Below, piece after piece: positions 32,377 to 41,860 of a stretch of DNA of 64,000 bases (the stretch's first letter is position 1; each line of letters starts with the position of its first letter). A program made the position numbers and the translations under genes. The DNA comes from Myxococcales bacterium. Its GTDB lineage: Bacteria; Myxococcota_A; Polyangia; Polyangiales; Polyangiaceae. The notes below the pieces were generated by a model. The model did no database searches, had not been told where the DNA came from, and saw only the letters and a list, made by a program, of their open reading frames with translations. The stretch is taken from positions 1-64,000 of the forward strand of contig JADJKB010000014.1 of the NCBI GenBank assembly GCA_016706225.1, read 5' to 3'.

Positions 32377-33287
32377 GCGGCGCGCCCCCGCCGGAGCTGG
32401 CCAGCGCGCGCGAGCAGTTCAACGCGTTGGTTGATGGCATGAGGCCCGATCTGCACCGCTACGCCGCGCGGCTCGTCGGCTCGGCGATCGACGGTGAGGA
32501 CGTGGTCCAGGACACACTCGCCAAGGCCTTTTACGCCCTCAGCCAGTCACCGGAGCTGCCGGAGCTGCGGCCCTGGTTGTTCCGCATCGCCCACAATACC
32601 GCCATCGACTTCCTGCGCCGCTACGAGCGCAAACACGTCGACCTGGTGGAGGAGATCGAACCCGTGGCAAAGGACGACTTCCCGACCGACCCCGAGGTGC
32701 TGCGCGCCGCGCTGTCGGCGTTCATGGCGCTGCCCGTGACCCAGCGCAGCGCGGTCATCCTGAAGGATGTGCTCGACGAGTCCCTCGAGGACATCGCGGA
32801 GCACGTTGGCGGCACGGTGGGAGCGGTGAAGTCGCTACTGGTCCGGGGGCGGGCAAAGCTGCGTGAGCGAGCCGCGGACTCGCCTGAAGCGAAACCCACG
32901 CCGACGTCAGCCGAGCATCGTGCGTTGGTGCGAGAGTACGTGGCGCTGTTCAATCAGCGGGATTGGCCCGGGGTTCAAGCGCTGCTGCTCGAGGAGTGCC
33001 GCCTCGATCTGGTCGCCAAGTCGCAGCGCCAGGGCAAGTCGGTGAGCGGTTACTTCGCGCGATACGCCAACGAGACGAACCTGTCTCTTCGCAGCGGCCG
33101 CTGTGAGGGACGCGAGGCTCTCGGGGCGTTCCGCGGGGACTCGCTCGGCCCGGAGTACGTGATCCTGCTCGAGAGCCGGGCCGGACGCGTGTCGCTGATC
33201 CGTGACTTTCGCTACGTGCCCTACCTGAGCCGCGAGCTGACTTTCGTCGCGGACCCAGACGTCGACGACTTCGAAGCGCAAACCTGA
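32373..33287 (+). CDS. ECF sigma factor with C-terminal SnoaL-like domain
   Basis: The protein has 304 residues. Sigma region 2: LVGSAIDGEDVVQDTLAKAF and LRPWLFRIAHNTAIDFLRRY. Region 4: ALPVTQRSAVILKDVLDESL and EDIAEHVGGTVGAVKSLLVR. The last ~120 residues (REYVALFNQRDWPGVQALLL ... GREALGAFRGDSLGPEYVIL) form a SnoaL/NTF2-like domain, as in ECF41/SigJ-type factors, where this domain replaces or supplements an anti-sigma factor. It is therefore probably controlled by its own C-terminal domain. It overlaps the SRPBCC gene and is followed after 11 bases by a small monooxygenase-like gene. Confidence 0.93.
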   Translation: MSGAPPPELASAREQFNALVDGMRPDLHRYAARLVGSAIDGEDVVQDTLAKAFYALSQSPELPELRPWLFRIAHNTAIDFLRRYERKHVDLVEEIEPVAKDDFPTDPEVLRAALSAFMALPVTQRSAVILKDVLDESLEDIAEHVGGTVGAVKSLLVRGRAKLRERAADSPEAKPTPTSAEHRALVREYVALFNQRDWPGVQALLLEECRLDLVAKSQRQGKSVSGYFARYANETNLSLRSGRCEGREALGAFRGDSLGPEYVILLESRAGRVSLIRDFRYVPYLSRELTFVADPDVDDFEAQT

Positions 33288-33298
33288 AGGAGCAACCA

Positions 33299-33607
33299 AT
33301 GAAACGAGTCATGGTGAGATACCGAGTCAAACAGGACCGTGCCGCGGAGAACGAGCGGCTGATCCAGGCGGTCTTCGCACAGCTCGAGAAGGAACGCCCG
33401 GACGGGCTGCGCTACGCCTCGTTCAAGCTGCCGGACGGGGTCAGCTTCGTACACATCGCGTCGCTCGAGACCGCCGACGGGCAGAACCCCCTGGCGGCCC
33501 TCGCGGCTTTCAAGGAGTTCACCTCGGCGATCAAGGAGCGGTGCGAGGAGCCGCCGGTCGCCGAAGATCTGTCAGCGGTCGGCTCGTACCGCCTGCTGGA
33601 AGCGTGA
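33299..33607 (+). CDS. Small antibiotic-biosynthesis-monooxygenase-like protein
   Basis: The protein has 102 residues, with AAGGAG centred 9 bases upstream of the ATG. Ferredoxin-like alpha+beta barrel pattern: VMVRYRVKQDRAAENERLIQ, LRYASFKLPDGVSFVHIASL, then a helix LAALAAFKEFTSAIKERCEE. Small cytoplasmic proteins of this kind act on quinols or heme or have no defined activity. It is the last gene of the SRPBCC/ECF sigma operon and may be a target product of the stress response it controls. Family assignment is moderate, since these folds diverge widely. Confidence 0.75.
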   Translation: MKRVMVRYRVKQDRAAENERLIQAVFAQLEKERPDGLRYASFKLPDGVSFVHIASLETADGQNPLAALAAFKEFTSAIKERCEEPPVAEDLSAVGSYRLLEA

Positions 33608-33665
33608 AGCTCGCGGGGGGCGCGCTCTACCCCACGCCATTCAACGACCAGTCGTAGCCAACCGC

Positions 33666-34775
<1,110 letters not shown>

Positions 34776-34896
34776 GCTCGCTCAACATACTCTTTCTCTG
34801 CCCTCGGGGCTTCGGGGTCGGCGTCCCGTGCCCGGCTTCGCTCTGAAAATCCTTCGCCGCGAGCGTTGGGTTAGGTCGAGCCTGCCGACACTCGAT

Positions 34897-35775
34897 ATGG
34901 TGTCGGTCGTGCTCAAGCAGGCGTTCGAGGCCGCGCGGGCCCTCACCCGAGAGGCCTTTCGCACATTTTCCGCGCGCGGGGCTCGCCTCCTGAGCGGGTC
35001 CATCGCGTTCTACGCCCTCGTGTCCGTCGTCCCGATGCTGGTGATCGCGCTCGAGCTGGCGAGTGTGTTCGTCGACTCGGGTCAGGCGCGCACCCGCGTT
35101 GCCGCAGAGCTCGCTCGCTGGGTCGGGGTCGGCGGTGCGGAGACGATCGTCGCGTTGGTACGGGCCGCCGAGCACCGCGAGCACTCGGGTCTGGGCAACG
35201 TGTTCGGGACGCTCGTGCTCGTATATGCCGCGACCCGCCTCTTCTCTCAGCTCACGACCGCCCTGGACCTGTTGTGGGAGACTCCGCCGCCGCCCGAGGC
35301 ACAACGCTTTCGGGAGCGAGCATGGCGGCAGTTCGAGCGCAGAGCTTTGGCGTTCGTGATGGTGTTGCTGGTCGGGTTCCTGCTCACGGTCACCGTGCTC
35401 TTCCACGGTGCGCTGGCGACTGCCCGGCACAGCGAGGGTTTCAGTGTGCCGGTGTCGCGGCTGATCGAAGCACCGATATCACTCGCCCTGACCGCGCTGT
35501 TGTTTGCTGCGGTGTTCCGGCTCTTGCCTCGAGCAACGGTCAAGCTCGGCGACGCGCTGGTCGGAGGAGCGGTCACCGCCGTGCTCTTCACCGCCGGTTC
35601 GCTCTTGATCACGGCGTACGTCACGCGCCGTGACACCTCCGTCTACGGTGCAGCCGCCAACATCGTCGTGCTCATGCTCTGGATGCACTACAGCGCGCAG
35701 GCCTTCTTTCTCGGGGCCGCCTTCACCCGGGCACACGCAGAGCGGCGGGAGCTTCTCGCCAAGGCGGAGAAGTGA
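34897..35775 (+). CDS. YihY/BrkB-family inner-membrane protein
   Basis: The protein has 292 residues from the ATG at 34897; the open frame runs further up but without membrane-protein character. The N-terminal family motif RLLSGSIAFYALVSVVPMLV is present, followed by five more hydrophobic segments (NVFGTLVLVYAATRLFSQLT, ALAFVMVLLVGFLLTVTVLF, ISLALTALLFAAVFRLLP, LVGGAVTAVLFTAGSLLITA, GAAANIVVLMLWMHYSAQAF). Six transmembrane helices are the rule for this family. Once called ribonuclease BN by error, these proteins have no proven activity; transport or flipping has been suggested. It is a single gene. Confidence 0.92.
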   Translation: MVSVVLKQAFEAARALTREAFRTFSARGARLLSGSIAFYALVSVVPMLVIALELASVFVDSGQARTRVAAELARWVGVGGAETIVALVRAAEHREHSGLGNVFGTLVLVYAATRLFSQLTTALDLLWETPPPPEAQRFRERAWRQFERRALAFVMVLLVGFLLTVTVLFHGALATARHSEGFSVPVSRLIEAPISLALTALLFAAVFRLLPRATVKLGDALVGGAVTAVLFTAGSLLITAYVTRRDTSVYGAAANIVVLMLWMHYSAQAFFLGAAFTRAHAERRELLAKAEK

Positions 35776-35988
35776 CAGGCTCCGAGGCCGTGAGACCCAT
35801 TCTGCTGGACAAACTCGCGCGGGGCTCCCGCGGGGGCGGGCCAGAGCTGGTGCTGACGTACGGCGAAAAATCGATCTGTACGGCCGCCGGCTTTCAGCGG
35901 ACTCGCTGACCGTGCTGAAGGCATTAGCGTTCCGCTGCTGCTGACGGGAAGCCGAAGCTCGACGCGGGCTACCGCTGAAAAGGGCTGC

Positions 35989-36561
35989 TCAGGGAACCCA
36001 GGCCGTGGCCTTGGCGTCGTCTTCCGTGACATCGGCGACGAGCCAGGCACCATTCGTCAGTTCGAACAGCAGGAACACGAAGTCACATTTTCGGTCGCCC
36101 GGGCAGATGACGTCCGCACCCGCCACCGCGCGCCCGTTTTTTTCTCGATGCGGCTCGGCCGAGCGTGCCTGAAACTTCTTGCCCGCTTGTTGCGCAAAGC
36201 TGCGGCACTCGCTCGCCCAGCACGCCGCAGTGGCGAGCGACCGCGGGCTCTCGTCGTCGGCGGAGTTCGCCGCGCTGATGAAGTCCGCGATGGCCTCTGT
36301 GAGAGAAGGTTTGGCCTCCGTGGAAGGGCGCTCGTTCGTGCCGTCGTCCGTCGCGTTGTCAGGGCTGGTGGCCGGTCGCGCAGCGGCCTCGGACGCGGGC
36401 GTTTCGTCCGCTCCACTCGGAGCGGCGCCCTCGGTGCGCGGTGGCTCCACGGGCGGAGCCGTTGGCGCGCACGACGGCACGCCGAGCGTGGAGAGTAAGC
36501 CGAGCAAGAGCGCGAGCGGCGCTCTTGTCGTCGAGATCGGATTGCGCTCGAAGCGTCTCAT
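35989..36561 (-). CDS. Small lipoprotein downstream of the lamin-tail protein
   Basis: The protein has 190 residues from the ATG at 36561, which overlaps the stop of the lamin-tail gene (ATGA). The signal is basic (RRFERNPISTTR), then a hydrophobic run ending GVPSCAPT (lipobox). A ~70-residue Pro/Ala/Thr/Glu-rich linker leads to a compact domain (EAIADFISAANSADDESPRS, ACWASECRSFAQQAGKKF, VICPGDRKCDFVFLLFELTN, AWLVADVTEDD) with four cysteines. No recognised family. Tight coupling to the MYXO-CTERM lamin-tail gene suggests they are produced together. Confidence 0.82.
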   Translation of the reverse strand: MRRFERNPISTTRAPLALLLGLLSTLGVPSCAPTAPPVEPPRTEGAAPSGADETPASEAAARPATSPDNATDDGTNERPSTEAKPSLTEAIADFISAANSADDESPRSLATAACWASECRSFAQQAGKKFQARSAEPHREKNGRAVAGADVICPGDRKCDFVFLLFELTNGAWLVADVTEDDAKATAWVP

Positions 36562-38714
36562 TGACGACGACGGCGGCCCAGTGCCAACACGCCGGCTAGC
36601 ATCGCAAACAGGCCGGCGCTGCCGCGGCTCGGAGTTCCGCCCGGCGTCTGACACGCGCAGCCGCCGCTGTCGCCACCCGAGCTTGGGAGCGGTTTGACGC
36701 CGCCGTCCGCGCTGCCGCCCGTGCCACCGCCGGTGCCGCCGCTCGACGCGCCGCCGCTGCCGCCTCCGGTGCCGCCCGTCGAAGCGCCCGCAGCACCACC
36801 GCCTGCGCCTGCAGCGCCACCGCCTGCGCCCGCAGCACCACCGCCCGCGCCTGCAGCGCCACCGCCCGCGCCTGCAGCACCACCGCCTGCGCCTGCGGCG
36901 CCACCGGTACCGCCGGTTGCGCCACCGGTACCGCCGGTTGCTCCGCCGGTACCACCGGTTGCGCCACCGGTACCACCGGTTGCGCCACCGGTACCGCCGG
37001 TTGCTCCGCCGGTACCACCGGTTGCGCCACCGGTACCGCCGGTTGCTCCGCCGGTACCACCGGTCGCGCCACCTGTGCCGCCGGTCGCGCCGCCGGTACC
37101 ACCGGTCGCTCCGCCGGTGCCGCCGGTGCCGCCGGTGCCGCCCGTGCCGCCCGTGCCCGCGTCGGTGCCACCGTCCGGCACCGCGCTGCAGTCGAAGAAC
37201 GGACTGGCAGTGTTCCTGGGGTTCGGTGCGCCGATGGTGAAGTCCGCCGAGTTGTCGTTAGTGTCGACGCAGCCACCGTTCTTGCGCAACGCCGATGCCG
37301 TGTTGCTGGGCGCTGATGTCGGAGCGGTCTCGGATTGCTCGGCCGACGAGCCGTAACCGACCAAGTCGATGATGTTGGTGGTGGGACACAAGTTTCCCGT
37401 CGTTCCGCAGCCCGTGAGCGCGGCGGTCACCAGGGCGACTTTTCCAGCACCCGCACCGAGCCCGACGTTTGCCGAGGCCTCGGGCGTCGGCAGAGACGAA
37501 CCGACGGAACCGGCGCTCGACAGGCTCACCAGGAAATACTGGCCGGGCTGGAGCACGGTGTTCGGTAGGGTGACCACCGTGCTTCCGCTGGCGAAATTGC
37601 TGGTGGGACCCGCGTACTGCACGAACGTCCCGTTGAGCGACGCCGGGTTCGAGCTCCGGTTGAATAGCACCACGAAGTCCGAGTCGTACGGTGCGTTGGT
37701 GTTCCCCCCGCCCCCGTATACCTCGGCGATCACGATGCCGTTGGGTCCCGGAGGCGCTGCATCGGAGCCGGAATCGGTCGCTGCGTCGGAGCCCGAGTCG
37801 GTCGCTGCGTCGGAGCCCGAGTCGGTCGCTGCGTCGGAGCCCGAGTCGGTCGCTGCGTCGGAGCCCGAGTCGGTCGCTGCATCGGAGCCCGAGTCGGTCG
37901 CTGCATTGGAGCTCGAGTCGGTCGCTGCATCGGAACCGGAATCGACTGCGGCATCGCCGGCGTCACTGCCAGCGTCTGCTGCGGCGCAGTTGTTGACCGC
38001 CGAGGCGGAGTTGCGCGGGTTCGCCGCGGCGCTGGCAAAGTCCGCGGCGTTGTCGTCGGTCTCGGTGCAGCCCCCGCTCTTGCGCTGGGTGGAGTTGGCG
38101 TTGCTGCCCGGGTACGAGGTCGGCGCGGTGCCCTCGAACTGACTCGCCCCAGAGGCTCCACCGCCATAACCGACGAAGTCGACGACGTTGGTCATCGCGC
38201 ACGGAGAGCCGGAGGTTCCACAGGCGTCGAGCGGTGTGCCGTTCACTAGCGCAATCTTGCCGGCGGTCGCGCTGAGGTTCGGCGATGAGGCCGGCGTCAG
38301 GTCGGGAGTGGGCAACGCGCCGCCAACAGGGTTCGACGGGGCGGCCAGCTGGATCAGGTAATAGGCACCCGGCTGGATCTGAACGTTGGGCAGCGCCATC
38401 GCGGCGGACCCGCTGAACGCGCCCGCAGCGGTCGCGTACTGGAGCACGTGCCCGTTCAGGGAGACTGCCGACGCGCCTCGATTGAAGAGCACGACGTAGT
38501 CGTTGGTGTACGTGGCGCTCGAGTTGCCACCGCCGGCGTAGATCTCGGCAATCACGACGCCGGTCGAGAGCGCCTGCCCCAGGGTCGCAACGGGCGCGCT
38601 GTCGTCCGCCCCGCAACTCGCAGCGGCGGCCGAGCCGAGCACGGCTGCGACGCCCAGGAGCCGGGAGGAGAAGCGCCGCAGATCGAAGGACGGGTCGTGT
38701 TTGCTGTGCTGCAT
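36558..38714 (-). CDS. Surface lipoprotein with two lamin-tail domains, tandem repeats and MYXO-CTERM tail
   Basis: The protein has 718 residues from the ATG at 38714 (GGAG 7 bases upstream), giving a signal with SAAAASCGAD. Two lamin-tail domains are recognisable, each starting with VVIAEIYAGGGNSSATYTND or IVIAEVYGGGGNTNAPYDSD and containing DYVVLFNRG / DFVVLFNRS and the late VDFVGYGGG / IDLVGYGSS. They are separated by eight 8-residue repeats (DSGSDAAT type). The C-terminal third is a 7-residue-period Gly/Ala/Thr array (GGATGGT then GGAAGAG), then SGGCACQTPGG, a hydrophobic segment LFAMLAGVLALG and RRRR: a good MYXO-CTERM. Probably surface-displayed; lamin-tail domains occur with exported nucleases and adhesins. 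Confidence 0.9.
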   Translation of the reverse strand: MQHSKHDPSFDLRRFSSRLLGVAAVLGSAAAASCGADDSAPVATLGQALSTGVVIAEIYAGGGNSSATYTNDYVVLFNRGASAVSLNGHVLQYATAAGAFSGSAAMALPNVQIQPGAYYLIQLAAPSNPVGGALPTPDLTPASSPNLSATAGKIALVNGTPLDACGTSGSPCAMTNVVDFVGYGGGASGASQFEGTAPTSYPGSNANSTQRKSGGCTETDDNAADFASAAANPRNSASAVNNCAAADAGSDAGDAAVDSGSDAATDSSSNAATDSGSDAATDSGSDAATDSGSDAATDSGSDAATDSGSDAATDSGSDAAPPGPNGIVIAEVYGGGGNTNAPYDSDFVVLFNRSSNPASLNGTFVQYAGPTSNFASGSTVVTLPNTVLQPGQYFLVSLSSAGSVGSSLPTPEASANVGLGAGAGKVALVTAALTGCGTTGNLCPTTNIIDLVGYGSSAEQSETAPTSAPSNTASALRKNGGCVDTNDNSADFTIGAPNPRNTASPFFDCSAVPDGGTDAGTGGTGGTGGTGGTGGATGGTGGATGGTGGATGGTGGATGGTGGATGGTGGATGGTGGATGGTGGATGGTGGATGGTGGATGGTGGAAGAGGGAAGAGGGAAGAGGGAAGAGGGAAGAGGGAAGASTGGTGGGSGGASSGGTGGGTGGSADGGVKPLPSSGGDSGGCACQTPGGTPSRGSAGLFAMLAGVLALGRRRRQ
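36786..37121. repeat. 21-bp-period coding repeats (Gly/Ala/Thr array)
   Basis: About sixteen imperfect 21-bp units encode the C-terminal Gly-rich array of the lamin-tail protein. Two subtypes exist: one block reading GGAAGAG (36786-36900) and one reading GGATGGT (36900-37121). The array is expected to vary in length between strains. Boundaries are approximate. Confidence 0.85.
37756..37947. repeat. Eight tandem 24-bp coding repeats
   Basis: Eight consecutive 24-bp units start at 37756, 37780, 37804, 37828, 37852, 37876, 37900 and 37924. Units 2-5 are identical and the outer ones differ by one to four bases. They encode DSGSDAAT-type octapeptides linking the two lamin-tail domains. The identical core suggests recent expansion by slippage or recombination. 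Confidence 0.95.
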
Positions 38715-38849
38715 GGAGTTCTCCGTGGGGGATGCCGGCCTTCGAGCATATCCGGCAGCAGCGATCTGACAAGCGCGCTGGGCCCGATGCGACAAAGCGC
38801 GCCCGTGGAAGCCTGTCCGATTGTCCGGGGCCCGCGCCCCGGTTGCTCG

Positions 38850-40145
38850 ATGACCCCGCACACAAACCCGCGCCCGACTCAATGTCGGATTGACGCACTG
38901 CCCGCTCGCGCCGATTCTTGGGTCTTGCCCCGCAACGTGATCTTCGTGGCTCCATACCCCTCGGACGTCACGCTGCGCTTCGTGCGCGCGGTGGCCAGTC
39001 TCGATGACGTGCGCCTGCTCGGGGTCGTTCACACGCCACCGTCCGGTGATGACGCTCAGCTGTTCGACGATTTCGTGCGTGTGACCGAGCCGAACAGCGT
39101 TACAGACGTGCTCGATGGCGTCGAGGTGCTCCGGCGGCGGCACGGACAACCCCACCGCATCGTCGGCATCCTCGAGCTGTTGATGGTCACGCTGGCTCGC
39201 GCCCGAGAGCGATACGGGGTGCCGGGCATGTCCGTCGAGACGGCGGAGCTGTTTCGGGAGAAGGCGCGGATGAAGGACGCGCTCCGAGCTGCGGGTCTTC
39301 CCGTCGCTCGCCATAGGTTGCTCACGTCGGAGGCAGCCGCGCGTGCGTTCGTCGAAGAGGTCGGGTTCCCCGTGATCCTCAAGCCGCCCGCCGGCATGGG
39401 CGCCAAGTCGACCTTTCGTGTGTCCAATCCGGGCGAGCTCGTCGCGGGTCTGAGGGCCTCCGGGACAGGCCCTCACGAACCGGTGCTCGCGGAAGAGATG
39501 CTCAAAGGGAGCGAGCACAGCTTCGAGACGATCACGGTCGGAGGCGTCCCGCGGGCGTCGTCAATCTCGAACTACTTGCCGGGGTGTCTCGAGGTGCTGG
39601 AGAACCCGTGGGTGCAGTGGGCGGTCGTGCTGCCGCGAGAAACGGGCTCCCCTCACCTCGACCGAGTGCGAGAAATGGGTTTTGCGGCCGTCCGCGCCTT
39701 CGGTCTCGAAGACGGTATGACCCACATGGAGTGGTTCGAGCGCGCCGACGGCTCGCTGGTCATTGGCGAGATCGCCGCGCGGCCGCCCGGCGCGCAGCTG
39801 CTACAGATGACCGGCTCGGTCCACGACGTCGACATCTATCGTGCCTGGGCCCGAGCCGTCGTCGATGCCGAGTTCGAGGCCCCGTGGGAGCGGAAGTACT
39901 CGGCCGGCTGCGCTTACATTCGTGGCATGGGGCACGGTCGCGTCGTGTCGGTCCGTGGCGTGAAGGAGACCCACGAGGCCGTTGGCAAATGGCTGGTCGC
40001 GGCGAAGCTGCCGACCGTCGGAGCGCTCAAGAACGACAGCTACGAGGGCGATGGCTGGGTGATGGTGCGCCACGAGGACACCCGAGAGGTCCAGCGGCTG
40101 ATCAAGCTCATCATCGAGACGATCAAGATCCAGTACCTCGCGTGA
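38850..40145 (+). CDS. ATP-grasp domain enzyme
   Basis: The protein has 431 residues from the ATG at 38850; a TTG at about 38928 just before PRNVIFVAPYPS is a plausible later start. Domain order: a Rossmann-like N-domain (VIFVAPYPSDVTLRFVRAVA, DDVRLLGVVHTPP), then the ATP-grasp core (TAELFREKARMKDALRAAGL, GFPVILKPPAGMGAKSTFRV, EEMLKGSEHSFETITVGG), and the metal-binding LVIGEIAARPPGAQLLQ. This is the BioC/carboxylate-amine ligase type, which joins a carboxylate to an amine or thiol using ATP. No signal peptide. It is divergent from the lamin-tail gene and has no pathway neighbours, so the substrates are unknown. Confidence 0.88.
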   Translation: MTPHTNPRPTQCRIDALPARADSWVLPRNVIFVAPYPSDVTLRFVRAVASLDDVRLLGVVHTPPSGDDAQLFDDFVRVTEPNSVTDVLDGVEVLRRRHGQPHRIVGILELLMVTLARARERYGVPGMSVETAELFREKARMKDALRAAGLPVARHRLLTSEAAARAFVEEVGFPVILKPPAGMGAKSTFRVSNPGELVAGLRASGTGPHEPVLAEEMLKGSEHSFETITVGGVPRASSISNYLPGCLEVLENPWVQWAVVLPRETGSPHLDRVREMGFAAVRAFGLEDGMTHMEWFERADGSLVIGEIAARPPGAQLLQMTGSVHDVDIYRAWARAVVDAEFEAPWERKYSAGCAYIRGMGHGRVVSVRGVKETHEAVGKWLVAAKLPTVGALKNDSYEGDGWVMVRHEDTREVQRLIKLIIETIKIQYLA

Positions 40146-40163
40146 GGCGCGAGTTGCTCGGAT

Positions 40164-40757
40164 TCAGTCGCCGAAGACGTAGCCGAGCTGGATCTCCACC
40201 TGCGGATAGAAGCGCGCGAAGCTCGGCGGACCCGAGCTGCCGGGGATGTGCGCGGTGTGGTACTGCGCTCCGAAGCCGCCACCGACGAGCACCGTCTCAC
40301 TCACGAGCCCCGTGTAGCCCGCGCTCGCGCCCACTGCCCAGACGGAGCCGCGACTACGTTCTCCGTTGCGCAACCCCCAGCCGACGCCGGCTTGCCCGAA
40401 GGGTGAGAGCCAAGGTCCGGTGGGCGCGCTCGCGAGCGGATAGAAGAAGACCCGTCCGCGGGAGATGACGCCCCGCAGATCGCCGCCGGTATTTTCCTCG
40501 CCGGAGAGCCCGAGGAAATTGATGTTCTGTGTCCACGGCTGGTAGTAGCTCGCGGTCAGTTGCGCGGAGAAGAACGGCGCGAATGAGTGCTGAAGGCCGA
40601 CTCCGACCACGTGCTGGCCGAGATCGGCGATCAGCGCTTCCTTCGCTGGCCCCGACGGCGAGAGCGGCTCGGCCTGGGCCGGCGCATGAAACTGAACGCC
40701 GAGGGCGAACGACGCCGCGAACCAGGTCGCGCGCGCCGCCCGCCGCCGAGCAAACAT
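40164..40757 (-). CDS. Small outer-membrane beta-barrel-like protein
   Basis: The protein has 197 residues. Signal peptide AARATWFAASFALGVQFHAPAQA, then eight or so amphipathic strands (HSFAPFFSAQLTASYYQPW, RGVISRGRVFFYPLASAP, WLSPFGQAGVGWGL, SVWAVGASAGYTGLVSETVL, VGGGFGAQYHTAH) and a C-terminal strand RFYPQVEIQLGYVFGD with an aromatic near the end, typical of outer-membrane barrels. It starts inside the stop of the poly-Asp gene (ATGA) and is therefore its operon partner. No known substrate. Confidence 0.82.
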   Translation of the reverse strand: MFARRRAARATWFAASFALGVQFHAPAQAEPLSPSGPAKEALIADLGQHVVGVGLQHSFAPFFSAQLTASYYQPWTQNINFLGLSGEENTGGDLRGVISRGRVFFYPLASAPTGPWLSPFGQAGVGWGLRNGERSRGSVWAVGASAGYTGLVSETVLVGGGFGAQYHTAHIPGSSGPPSFARFYPQVEIQLGYVFGD

Positions 40758-41737
40758 CAGGGCGCGCCGCCCGGATCGGGTGGCGGCATCTTCGGCATCG
40801 GGCGCATGCCTCCCGGAGGACGCCCGGCGCCCGGCGGCATGCCCGGCGGCATCCCGCCCGGCGGACGCCCAGCACCCGGGGGCATGCCCCCCGGCATTCC
40901 GCCCTGCTGCTCCATCATGCGCAGCTGCGCAACGACTGCCTCGTAGTTTTCCGTCATCGAGCGGCAGCCCTCGGGCGGCATGCGATCGGTTTTGCTCCGC
41001 ACGAGCTTGCAGGTGTCCGAGTCCTTGCCGAACTCATCGCACAGTTTGTTCTCCAGGTTCACGCAGACCTCACGCGCTTGTTTGAGGCGGGCCATGGTGG
41101 CCGGAACGTCCTCGAGCGCCGCCCCGCAGGCCGCGACCGGCATCATCTCTGCTGCCGTCTTCGCCTGAGCGCAGCCCGCAGACTGGTCACCGGCCTCCGC
41201 GCAGATCTTGTCCTGCCAGGTCTTGCACTCGCCGGTCGCCGTGCTCGAGGCGGGTGCGGGTGCGCGTTTGAACGGGGCGCGTCCCTTGGCGTGGGCGTCC
41301 TTGAGGAACCAGCCGCCTGCAGCGCCGATGGCAACACCGACGAGCGCCATCAATATCCCACGGGTCATGGGCGAGAGTCCGGGCTCCGGCTCCTGGATCC
41401 GGGACGCTGGCCGCGGCATCGGTCGGGTCTTCTTCTTGTCCGACACCGTCTTCTTGGCGGAGCCTTCCGCGCTCGCCTTCTTGGCTTCGGGCCTTGCGCT
41501 CACCGCCTTGGCGGGGGGCTTCGAAGAGGGCGGGGCGTCGTCGTCGTCGTCGTCGTCGTCGTCATCGTCGTCGTCGTCGTCGTCGTCCGTCGCGGACTTC
41601 TTCGCGGGCGCTTTGTCGCCAGCGTCGGCGGTCGCAGACTTCTTCACGCTGGCTTTGTCGGCGGCTTCGTCCGGCGCGTCGTCGTCGTCGTCGTCGCTGT
41701 CGGAGTCGCCCTGGGGCCTGCCTTCGTCGTTTTTCAC
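40757..41737 (-). CDS. Membrane protein with poly-Asp cytoplasmic tract and Cys-rich C-terminal domain
   Basis: The protein has 326 residues. The N-terminal ~120 residues are extremely acidic, with a 6-Asp and a 17-Asp run separated by Lys/Ala segments (KKSATADAGDKAPAKKSATD). One transmembrane segment follows (MTRGILMALVGVAIGAAGGW). The external ~150 residues contain eight paired cysteines (CKTWQDKICAEAGDQSAGCA, CVNLENKLCDEFGKDSDTCK), and the C-terminus is a Met/Pro/Gly-rich tail (GGMPPGMPPGAGRPPG). It looks like a single-pass protein with an ion-attracting or binding N-tail. No family recognised. It is coupled to an outer-membrane barrel gene. Confidence 0.82.
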   Translation of the reverse strand: MKNDEGRPQGDSDSDDDDDDAPDEAADKASVKKSATADAGDKAPAKKSATDDDDDDDDDDDDDDDDDAPPSSKPPAKAVSARPEAKKASAEGSAKKTVSDKKKTRPMPRPASRIQEPEPGLSPMTRGILMALVGVAIGAAGGWFLKDAHAKGRAPFKRAPAPASSTATGECKTWQDKICAEAGDQSAGCAQAKTAAEMMPVAACGAALEDVPATMARLKQAREVCVNLENKLCDEFGKDSDTCKLVRSKTDRMPPEGCRSMTENYEAVVAQLRMMEQQGGMPGGMPPGAGRPPGGMPPGMPPGAGRPPGGMRPMPKMPPPDPGGAP

Positions 41738-41860
41738 GGGCGCACCCTAGTGGGGGAAGCGGGCTCGGCGCCAGCGTCTTCGGTCGCGCCGGGGGTGGGT
41801 TCAATCCGCGCTCGCCCGAGCGAGGCCCATCGAGCAGCGGGATTGCTGATGAAAATGCCG

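Noticed and set aside
35776..35988. GC-rich hairpins between convergent genes as an intrinsic terminator
   Set aside because: There is no T-tract after any stem, so no terminator can be called.
37756..37947. Regularly spaced identical repeats that could suggest a CRISPR array
   Set aside because: Units are contiguous with no spacers, in frame with a coding gene, and encode DSGSDAAT octapeptides.
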